Assembly (NCBI RefSeq): GCF_900112185.1
Contig: NZ_FOKP01000029.1
Span: 18,654 to 82,653 of the forward strand
Direction of reading: 5' to 3'
Source: Allobosea sp. CRIB-10
Lineage (GTDB): Bacteria; Pseudomonadota; Alphaproteobacteria; Rhizobiales; Beijerinckiaceae
Length of the DNA: 64,000 bases
The translations under genes and the position numbers were made by a program. Shown here piece by piece: positions 50,682-57,755 of this stretch. Each line of letters opens with the position of its first letter. The first letter of the stretch is position 1. Under the pieces are notes generated by a model that saw only the letters and a list, made by a program, of their open reading frames with translations, did not search any database and was not told the DNA's origin.

Positions 50682-52924
50682 GCCGCCCGCCCAATGGCCG
50701 TCCTCCGCAGCGGGACGGCGGCTGGCGCGATCGCCGCCCGGCCGCCATCCGCGGCGGCTTCGAACCGCCCGCCAATCCCGATCTGGAGCCGCCGAAGATG
50801 GTGCGCTCCCGGATCCAACTCGCGACCTCCTACGCCCCGGGCGTTCTGCTCACCTGGGAAGGCGGCAAGGGCATCTGTCGGTCCGTCCCGATCCGAAAGC
50901 CGGTGCAGGTGGACCGGACCACCGAGAACCAGATCTTCGACGGCGTCCGCGAGTTCGCCGAGAACTGGCAGTCCCGGGCCTTGTCCGTCCGGCCGGCCGG
51001 CGAAGTCGCCCCGGCCCTGGCTCTCGATTCCGATTTCTACAATGTCCGCACGGGCCAGGTGGAGATCGATCGCCAGCATTTCGAGACCACGGACCCCAGC
51101 GTGGTGGGCTATGTGCCCTATCCGCTGATGTTCCAGTGCGGGGTCTGCAGCCGCATCCGCGAGTTCGCGTCGGTCGAGGAACTCGACCGCCAGCCGCTGC
51201 CGCGCCGTTGCGGCGACCATGACGGCAGGTGGGCCCAGGTCGATGTCGTCTATGCCCATTGGTCCGGAAGCATCGAGCCTTTGAGCCCCAGCGGCTATCG
51301 TTTCGATCCCGCCGATTCCCGTGTGCATCGCATCGATGTCTGCACCTGCGGGGCCCGGAACTACTCGCTGCGCAACGGCGCGCCGGTCTTCTCGGAATGG
51401 CGGTTCGTCTGCAACGAGTGCGGCGTCGCCAAGGAGCTGAAGAAGCCCGACCACGACACCTACGAAATCCTCGAAGCTGATCGCCAAGCCGGCGGGCGGC
51501 AGTACGAATTCATTGAAGTGAACATGCTTCCGGTCTCGTACCGGGCGAACTCGGCCTTCTATCCTCAGCGCGGAAATTTCATCGAGTTCCGCAACGCCGA
51601 CGTAGTCGACCTGCTGACCGAAGGTCGGCGGTTCGACCTCTCCCGCGCACTTGCGCGCATCTACGATGTCCCGTTCGCCGAGCCGAGCGACGCCGACATC
51701 GAGGCCGCGCTTCGCAACGCGGGGCGGACCACGGAATGGGAAGACTACCAGGATCTTGTCGACATGCTGCGGCGCGCCGAAGAGCGCGGGTCGGAAGAAG
51801 GAATTCTCCGCTGGCGCGGCGCTATCACCCAAGCCCGGGAGACTTGGTACGAAAGCGGCGTCGTCGAGCGCGGGCAGATCCAGAGCCCAGCCCTGGTTCG
51901 TGCGGCGCTGAACCGGGAGGGTTGGGCGCGCCGCTACGATCCTATCCGCCTGGCGCTACAGCACAGCGCCTTCGTCGAAGAGCACATCGCCGAACGGCTT
52001 CCGGTGTTCGAGGCCGTTGATGTCATGACGCCTGACGCACAGCTCTCCGATGTCGCAGGCGATCCCACCGCCCTAGCCCGCTATCGCGGCACGATCGGAC
52101 CGCTCCTCGACACGATGGGCGTTCAGCGAATGGTCTTGATCCGCGGACTGCCGATCTGCGAGTTCAGCTTCGGCTACTCGCGGGTGTCGTCTGGCCCGAT
52201 CTACCAGCGCGAGACACAGGGGCGCTCGGTGTCCATGCCCGTTCGTCTCAAGGCCTTCGATACCCTGCCGATTCAAGGTGCACGCAAGCACCCGATCTAC
52301 GTCACACGACAACGCAACGAAGCGCTGTATTTCAGGCTGGACGAGGCCAAGGTCCGGCGCTGGCTTGAACTGAACCAGGTCCCCGATACGCCGCCCGCAG
52401 GGGTCCATATCGGTCAACTCCTGATTGAGACTTACCAGGACTTCGGGCCGTTCCTGGAAGACTACAAGGACCGCGAGCGGGGCGGCACGCCGAGATCGCT
52501 GGGCGCCTACGTCTATCTCCTGCTTCACAGCCTGGCCCACCAGTTGATGCACTCGCTGGCAGACCTGTCCGGCCTCGATGCAGACGGCCTAGGCGAACAC
52601 CTCTTCCCGGCTGACCTCGCATTCGTTCTCTATCGCAAGGGGATGACGCCGGACCTGGGTAACATCTCCGCCATGTGGCGAAACCACGCCGAAGACTACC
52701 TGCGGCGCGCGATAGATCCTCGCCTTCTGCGTTGCGGCTCGGGTTCGCTGTGCGATGCGCGCGGCGGCGCCTGCCCAGCCTGCATCATGGTCAGCGAGAC
52801 GACCTGCGTCGCCTCCAACCAACTCCTATCCCGCGCCGCCCTGCGTGGTGGACCGGCGCCGAACTGGGAGGCCGCGACGGCGCCGCCCATCGTCGGGTTC
52901 TTCGACCCGCGCGTGCGGACATGA
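50678..52924 (+). CDS. drmB: DrmB, DUF1998 protein of DISARM
   Basis: 748 aa starting at a GTG that overlaps the drmA stop. It contains the DUF1998 domain near the C-terminus, with LHSLAHQLMHSLADLSGL, then RNHAEDYLRRAIDP and the Cys cluster CGSGSLCDARGGACPACI followed by ETTCVASN. A further Cys set (CGVCSRIREF ... CTCGARNY ... CNECG) lies in the middle of the protein, consistent with zinc sites. DrmB forms the DrmAB complex with the helicase and binds DNA. It overlaps drmC by 4 bases. Confidence 0.93.
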   Translation: MSRPPNGRPPQRDGGWRDRRPAAIRGGFEPPANPDLEPPKMVRSRIQLATSYAPGVLLTWEGGKGICRSVPIRKPVQVDRTTENQIFDGVREFAENWQSRALSVRPAGEVAPALALDSDFYNVRTGQVEIDRQHFETTDPSVVGYVPYPLMFQCGVCSRIREFASVEELDRQPLPRRCGDHDGRWAQVDVVYAHWSGSIEPLSPSGYRFDPADSRVHRIDVCTCGARNYSLRNGAPVFSEWRFVCNECGVAKELKKPDHDTYEILEADRQAGGRQYEFIEVNMLPVSYRANSAFYPQRGNFIEFRNADVVDLLTEGRRFDLSRALARIYDVPFAEPSDADIEAALRNAGRTTEWEDYQDLVDMLRRAEERGSEEGILRWRGAITQARETWYESGVVERGQIQSPALVRAALNREGWARRYDPIRLALQHSAFVEEHIAERLPVFEAVDVMTPDAQLSDVAGDPTALARYRGTIGPLLDTMGVQRMVLIRGLPICEFSFGYSRVSSGPIYQRETQGRSVSMPVRLKAFDTLPIQGARKHPIYVTRQRNEALYFRLDEAKVRRWLELNQVPDTPPAGVHIGQLLIETYQDFGPFLEDYKDRERGGTPRSLGAYVYLLLHSLAHQLMHSLADLSGLDADGLGEHLFPADLAFVLYRKGMTPDLGNISAMWRNHAEDYLRRAIDPRLLRCGSGSLCDARGGACPACIMVSETTCVASNQLLSRAALRGGPAPNWEAATAPPIVGFFDPRVRT

Positions 52925-53529
52925 GGGCGCGAGACCTCGTTTCGCCAAAGGGTACGACACGACTTGTCGTCACCTTGCCCGGCGAGCAGAGCCGCTTCGC
53001 AGATGCGTTGAAGCGCCATTCCGGCGCAGCCTTCACTACCCTCACCGACACCCACGACGCCTTTACCCACATTGCGCGTCGTGCGGTCGACCGCCTCGTC
53101 ATTATGGTGCCCTTCATCGACAAGGCCGGCGCGGCGTGGGCGGTCGAGCTTTTCGAGTCTACGGCGGCGACAGAACGGTTCTTGATTCTCCGGGACACCT
53201 CCCAGTTGATGGGCTGCGGGCAACACGGATTCCATCTGAGAACCCTCACGACCGGGATTTTCGACTACAGTTTCTCCGAAGAAGGCGACGAGACCACGCT
53301 GGGCGAGACCTTCCATGCCAAAATCGTCCTGGCTGATGGTGTGAGCGCCTATGTGGGCTCTGCCAATCTCCTTCGTCGATCGCGGCACGCGAATCTGGAA
53401 TGTGGCATGCTAGTAGACGGGCCAGGGGCTCTCGCCGTCAGCGTTCTGGTCGATAGTGTGCTTGCTGTCGCTCGACCAGCACAACCGTTAGGAACTTATC
53501 CAAGATCGGACCTTCCTAACGTCGGCTAA
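52921..53529 (+). CDS. drmC: DrmC, phospholipase-D-fold nuclease of DISARM
   Basis: 202 aa. The single HKD motif is clear: His132-Ala-Lys134-Ile-Val-Leu-Ala-Asp139, then YVGSANLLRRS. Only one HKD motif is present, so it should dimerise, as PLD-type nucleases do. DrmC is the smallest DISARM component and is dispensable for part of the activity in the studied systems. ATG 52921 overlaps the drmB stop. It is the last gene of the operon. Confidence 0.88.
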   Translation: MRARDLVSPKGTTRLVVTLPGEQSRFADALKRHSGAAFTTLTDTHDAFTHIARRAVDRLVIMVPFIDKAGAAWAVELFESTAATERFLILRDTSQLMGCGQHGFHLRTLTTGIFDYSFSEEGDETTLGETFHAKIVLADGVSAYVGSANLLRRSRHANLECGMLVDGPGALAVSVLVDSVLAVARPAQPLGTYPRSDLPNVG

Positions 53530-53546
53530 GGGGCGAACCCGCAATC

Positions 53547-53660
53547 ATGGACGACGAGCACACTGAGCTGACCTGGTTTTCGATCGAAGATGCCTGCGGT
53601 CTGTCGGACCTCGCGTCGGTGGACTACGTGGACCTGTTTCGCTGCGCCGCGCGAGCATGA
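53547..53660 (+). pseudogene. NUDIX hydrolase C-terminal remnant
   Basis: A 37-codon frame immediately after drmC. It reads DDEHTELTWFSIEDACGLSD and ends LASVDYVDLFR. The pattern E-x-x-E-L-x-W-F-S-(I/L)-E-E-A ... L-P-D-L-A is the typical last strand and helix of NUDIX hydrolases. The NUDIX box and the first two-thirds are missing upstream, where drmC occupies the sequence. So this is a truncated leftover, presumably cut when the DISARM segment inserted. Confidence 0.45.
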
Positions 53661-53911
53661 CTTCAGACGCCGGCTTATTCGGATTCTGACCCTCAACGGA
53701 CCTTCGCATAGCTGAAGCAGTCACGCGCGCGCAGAGTAACACAGGGATCGCGGCTGTTCCGATGCCCCGGTTAGGGCCGGCCAAGACCAGCCCAAGGCCT
53801 GCATCGTACATGAAACGCCCTTCGTGAACTGTTTCAGGAACCTATATGAACTGAATTTGGAAGGTCTATATATTTGATATTGAACAGTTAATGTCCCTCG
53901 AAGGCCGCCAA

Positions 53912-53940
53912 TTGTGGGGCAACTGTCTCTAGAGTATAAC
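53912..53940 (+). promoter_or_regulatory. putative promoter of the 47-aa peptide / winged-helix pair
   Basis: TTGTGG (53912-53917), 17-base spacer, TATAAC (53935-53940), in the most AT-rich stretch of the window (about 53830-53990). The peptide ATG is 54 bases downstream with GGAG 8 bases before it. The 53661-53911 stretch before it has no supported gene. Confidence 0.6.
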
Positions 53941-53993
53941 TGGATAGTCCGTTTAAAAAAATCGCATCGAAAAAACAAAACGGAGTTCCTTCG

Positions 53994-54137
53994 ATGTCGC
54001 AGTTGCCTTCCACCATCACGGCGGTCGCCACCATTCCTCCGGACGTCATCACCTGGGTCGCGGTCATCGCGGCCTTTGCCCTCGCGGCGTTCGCCATTCA
54101 CGCCGTCATGACCATCGCCAAGGATCGGCAAAAATGA
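53994..54137 (+). CDS. 47-aa single-helix membrane peptide
   Basis: Starts at ATG 53994 with GGAG at 53982-53985. The peptide is a short polar lead, PPDVITW, then one hydrophobic helix (VAVIAAFALAAFAIHAVM) and a basic end (KDRQK). The stop overlaps the ATG of the winged-helix gene (ATGA). Too short for many gene finders. Small single-helix peptides encoded just before a regulator are often toxins, holins or leader peptides; here the role is unknown. Confidence 0.6.
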   Translation: MSQLPSTITAVATIPPDVITWVAVIAAFALAAFAIHAVMTIAKDRQK

Positions 54138-54820
54138 GAAAGCCTTGGGTGAAGCTGCCGTCTGCGTGGATCAACGAGGGCGGCCTGCAAAACTTTCGGT
54201 GGGTGGGCAAGGCCGGTAGCAATGCCGACAACACGACAGCGCTGATGACGCTGATCGCGCTTGCCCATCACGCCGATGATCAGTCGGGCGTGGGCTTCAT
54301 CACATACGATCTGCTGGAGATGCTGATCGGGCGAAGCCGTGCCAAGCTGGCGCGGGGCCTGGCCATCCTTGAGGAGCGCAGCATCATCGAGCGCGAGGGT
54401 GGAGGGCGCAGCTATTATGGGCTGCTGCGTTTTGATCCGACCAGGGACTGGGCAAAGCTGCCGTGCAAGTCGCTCTATCACGGCGATCGCATGGCGTTCT
54501 TCGACGACTTCACCTTGCGGAAACCCGCCGAACTGAATGCGTTGAAGCTCTATCTGCTCTTCGCGGCTCGCCGTGGTGACGACACCAACATGGCGAATAT
54601 CAGCTACGACAAGATCACCGAATATTCCGGCATCGCCCGTGAGCACATCAAAGCCGGCCTGAGTGTCCTGGCGATTAACAACCTGGCGCATGTCGAGCGT
54701 GTGCCCAGCGCCAAGAACGAGTTCGGCATCTCCAATGCGTACAGGCTGACTGGCATCGAGTCGCACATCCATATGGGTACCCGAGGGCGCGGCATGGATG
54801 CAGCACTATTCGGCAGTTGA
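54134..54820 (+). CDS. winged-helix DNA-binding protein (replication/regulator-like)
   Basis: 228 aa, cytosolic. Two winged-helix-like units are visible: residues 35-100 (GFITYDLLEMLIGRSRAKLARGLAILEE) and 130-205 (NISYDKITEYSGIAREHIKAGLSVLAIN). Repeated 'two-wing' folds occur in plasmid replication initiators and phage replication proteins, and also in regulators. It is coupled to the 47-aa peptide. Four bases after its stop comes the right copy of the 43-bp direct repeat, which ends the DISARM segment. Exact function not determined. Confidence 0.62.
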   Translation: MRKPWVKLPSAWINEGGLQNFRWVGKAGSNADNTTALMTLIALAHHADDQSGVGFITYDLLEMLIGRSRAKLARGLAILEERSIIEREGGGRSYYGLLRFDPTRDWAKLPCKSLYHGDRMAFFDDFTLRKPAELNALKLYLLFAARRGDDTNMANISYDKITEYSGIAREHIKAGLSVLAINNLAHVERVPSAKNEFGISNAYRLTGIESHIHMGTRGRGMDAALFGS

Positions 54821-54824
54821 CCCT

Positions 54825-54867
54825 GCGCCACTTTCGGAAATTGGGCCGTTGCCGGGAATCGGACATT
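54825..54867 (+). repeat. 43-bp direct repeat, right copy
   Basis: Begins GCGCCACTTTCGGAAATTGG, 39 of 43 bases identical to 41826-41868, same orientation. The sequence after it (54868-55096) has no supported gene, only low-quality open frames. Confidence 0.75.
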
Positions 54868-55096
54868 CGCCATGCCTGTTCCTGAAGCGCCCATTCACCA
54901 GGCTTCGGAAGACGGTGAAGGTAGCGCGAGCGGAGCGCCGCACTCTCGAACGCGCTGGGCTTCAACCGATCAGCTTTGCGCTTTTGTCCTATGGATTTTT
55001 CCCAGCACGACAATCTAGGGTAGAGCAGAATGGATGTTGGGGGATCATCCGCTGTGAACGCCAGCTATTTCGCTGCTTCTACTGTCAGGTTGCAAT

Positions 55097-55777
55097 ATGC
55101 CAGGGCAGCCTGATCATCCTGCGTCAGCCATCTCGGGCGCAGCATTCAGCGCCGATCGGAATATTCAGCAGATCGGGTTTCATCACCGCGATGCCATCCG
55201 TTTGCTGTTCATCCTTGTGGTCGGCAGCGAAGAGGCTGAAGACGGTGAGCGCATTTTTCGCGGCGAGAAGCGCGCGATGGCGATGGATTTCCTCGTACGA
55301 TATCCGGACTATCTCGCTGACGAATTGCTCAACCGATACGAGCGTGAGAAAGACCTCGCCAGCCTCCAGGCCGCGAGGCAGATATTCGAGCGGGACGAAC
55401 CAGATGTCCGTACCGTTGCCATGGTTCGCTGGCGCCGGGGTGCATTCCAGAACATCGAGATGCCACTCTCGATCCTAACGGCTCATGGGCTTGTCCGCGC
55501 GCTGAAGCAAACGGCAGGGCACAAACGTCACGATTTCATCGTGACACAGGCCGCGTTGGCATTCGTCGCGAAGATCGAACGCGAACAACCGAGTCTGACC
55601 TGGTATCGCGATCGCGTACAGTTGGTCATGACGCTCGCGGGCTTCCGCAGCGGTTCCAGCCTGAAGGACGATCAGTACCTCCATCCTGAATATCGCGACG
55701 CGCCTCACGGTACCGAAATCCCGTCTATCAAGGGACGCGTTCTCACCAGGCTCGATTCCTTGAGGCGGCGCGGATGA
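55097..55777 (+). CDS. middle-component protein of an ABC-3C / Lamassu-like system
   Basis: 226 aa, cytosolic. The first helices read HHRDAIRLLFILVVGSEEAED and RAMAMDFLVRYPDYLADELL. The 'LDFLxRxPxxLxxxL' helix is characteristic of LmuC/ABC-3C middle components as I know them, followed by a winged-helix-like segment (LSILTAHGLVRALKQT). Its stop overlaps the start of the SMC-like gene (ATGA). Such proteins bridge the ATPase and the effector. The frame is open only from 55058, so ATG 55097 is the start. Confidence 0.72.
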   Translation: MPGQPDHPASAISGAAFSADRNIQQIGFHHRDAIRLLFILVVGSEEAEDGERIFRGEKRAMAMDFLVRYPDYLADELLNRYEREKDLASLQAARQIFERDEPDVRTVAMVRWRRGAFQNIEMPLSILTAHGLVRALKQTAGHKRHDFIVTQAALAFVAKIEREQPSLTWYRDRVQLVMTLAGFRSGSSLKDDQYLHPEYRDAPHGTEIPSIKGRVLTRLDSLRRRG

Positions 55778-57744
55778 ATCATCAGGTCACAGCAGCGGAC
55801 TGGGTTGAGGCTATTGCCAGCAAGTCCTCGCTTACTGCTAGCACGGTGCAGGAGACACTCGACCGGTATGGCATCGAACCGCAATCGACGCTCCCGCGAC
55901 GCAAGCATTTGCGGATCCGGTCGGTCAGGCTACAGGGCGTCAAGGAAGGAACAGCCGAGAACGGCCCATTCGACAGCACTTTCCGCTTCGGACAGGGCCT
56001 GTGGGCAATTCTCTCGGATCAAAACTCGCGCGGAAAGTCCACGCTGCTCGGCGTGATCCAAGGTGGCATACGCGGAGATCTGCCTGACCGCGTGAAGCCT
56101 GACATCTGGCGTTGGTTGAGCCATGTCGAGGTGGTCTTCCAGGCCAACGAGATCGAGCATCGGCTCGTCATCACCAAGAAATCTGGCGACGAGCGACGGG
56201 AGGGGCAGGCCCAGTTTGCTCGCGAACAGGGCGAAACCTGGTTTCCGCTTTACGAGGGACCCATAGGCGATCCGCTTGAGCGGGCTATGGAAGATGCCAT
56301 GCTGGCGGAGTTCGGCTTTGCCAGATTCCATGCTCACAATGACCGGGACGGGAGCCATACCCATGGCTGGCCGGCGATCGCGGCCGCACTTTTCGTCAAT
56401 GGGCCCGGCAAGGCGATCTTTGGAGAGGTCCTGATCGACGCGATCCCGCTGCGGCTCCTGCAGATGTTCATAGGACTTCCATGGGTCAGTACCTACACGG
56501 CAGCGTCGACGGCACTGAAGCGGGTTCGAGCCAGCAAATCGGAACGCGCGCCCCTCAACAAGGGCTTCCTGGACAGGTTGGCGGCGCGCCTCCAAAAGGT
56601 GGAGGAGGCGCTAGAGGAGAAACGTGGCCAGGTTCGGCCGGATATCGATCGCAGTGCCATCCGGGCCCAGATCCTCGTCCTGGACGGAGAGCTGATAGCG
56701 CTTCGAAAGGCGGCGGACCGCGCTCGGGATCAGTCGGCGAACCAGGATAGGCAATGGCAGGGCGCCAAGACACTTTTGGCCGAAACGAGGCGATCTCTGC
56801 AGCAACTGACGGATGACCGGAACGCCGGGCTCGTATTCCGCTCATTGCGGCCGGTCTGCTGTCCATCCTGCGACGCCGGCATTGATTTGAATCGTCATGA
56901 GAGCGCAAGCAAAAAGGCGATTTGCGCGCTGTGCGGCACCGAAGATCGTGACCAGGACGATGAAAGCGGCATCCGCATCAGCGATCTCCAAGACGATGTG
57001 AAGGACGCCACGTCGCAGGTCGATCTGTTGAAGGACGCCTTCGACCAAGCGAAAGACAACGAGAAGGCGGCTGTTCAGGCTGTTTCAGCGGCCGCGGGTA
57101 GGCTGAAGTCGCTGGAAAAGGACCTGTCGTCTGAGGCTGAGGCCGATCTCGAACTGGAAATTCGGGGCCTGGAAGCACAGAAGACCGAGCTCCAGAGTCT
57201 CATAGCGGGTGAGGATGAGGTCGAGCCTGACCAAGGCGACAAAACTGCTGATGACGAGGCCGTTTTGAAAGCGGCGGAAGAGATCACCAAGGAGCTTTAC
57301 GACGGCCTGGCTCGCGACATTCTTCGGGAGGTTTCTGAAGAAATCACACGCCTGTCCAAACTCTTCGGCGTGCAAAATCTCGAAAGCATGGAATGGGGTA
57401 CTGGCGGAGCGCTACGCATCATCCAAGGCGCTACGCAGACGAGCTTCGGCAAACTTTCGCCGGGTGAAAACCTCCGTGTGAGAATCGCGGCCGCGCTCGC
57501 GATCATCGAGGTTTCGCGCCGCCGCATGTATGGCCGCCACCCAGGACTTCTTGTCCTCGATAGCCCGGGATCCCAGGAAATGAGCGCCGGTGATTTTGCC
57601 ACCCTCCTGTCCTCCGTCCAGGAGGCGATCGAGAACGCCGACGACATCCAGATTATAGTCGGCGCTGTCGCTCGTCCGCAGCTGCTCCAGGTTGTCCCTG
57701 GCGACCATACGACCCACGCTCAAGACCAACGATTCCTCTTCTGA
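55774..57744 (+). CDS. SMC/Rad50-like ATPase of an ABC-3C / Lamassu-like system
   Basis: 656 aa. The N-terminal ABC half has Walker A DQNSRGKSTLL (Lys88). The coiled-coil arm (about 265-340 and 400-490) is broken by a zinc site, CCPSC (Cys363/366) and CALCG (Cys384/387), like a small Rad50-type hook. The C-terminal half has the ABC signature-like KLSPGENLRVRIA and Walker B GLLVLDSPGSQE (Asp596). The usual Glu after the Walker B Asp is replaced by Ser-Pro, as in other ABC-3C ATPases I recall. It would sense DNA ends or foreign DNA structure and release the effector. Confidence 0.85.
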   Translation: MNHQVTAADWVEAIASKSSLTASTVQETLDRYGIEPQSTLPRRKHLRIRSVRLQGVKEGTAENGPFDSTFRFGQGLWAILSDQNSRGKSTLLGVIQGGIRGDLPDRVKPDIWRWLSHVEVVFQANEIEHRLVITKKSGDERREGQAQFAREQGETWFPLYEGPIGDPLERAMEDAMLAEFGFARFHAHNDRDGSHTHGWPAIAAALFVNGPGKAIFGEVLIDAIPLRLLQMFIGLPWVSTYTAASTALKRVRASKSERAPLNKGFLDRLAARLQKVEEALEEKRGQVRPDIDRSAIRAQILVLDGELIALRKAADRARDQSANQDRQWQGAKTLLAETRRSLQQLTDDRNAGLVFRSLRPVCCPSCDAGIDLNRHESASKKAICALCGTEDRDQDDESGIRISDLQDDVKDATSQVDLLKDAFDQAKDNEKAAVQAVSAAAGRLKSLEKDLSSEAEADLELEIRGLEAQKTELQSLIAGEDEVEPDQGDKTADDEAVLKAAEEITKELYDGLARDILREVSEEITRLSKLFGVQNLESMEWGTGGALRIIQGATQTSFGKLSPGENLRVRIAAALAIIEVSRRRMYGRHPGLLVLDSPGSQEMSAGDFATLLSSVQEAIENADDIQIIVGAVARPQLLQVVPGDHTTHAQDQRFLF

Positions 57745-57755
57745 CGGCCGCGACC

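Noticed and set aside
54798..55478. 226-codon plus-strand frame crossing the right repeat copy
   Set aside because: Overlaps the middle-component gene in another frame and starts inside the previous gene; no domain.
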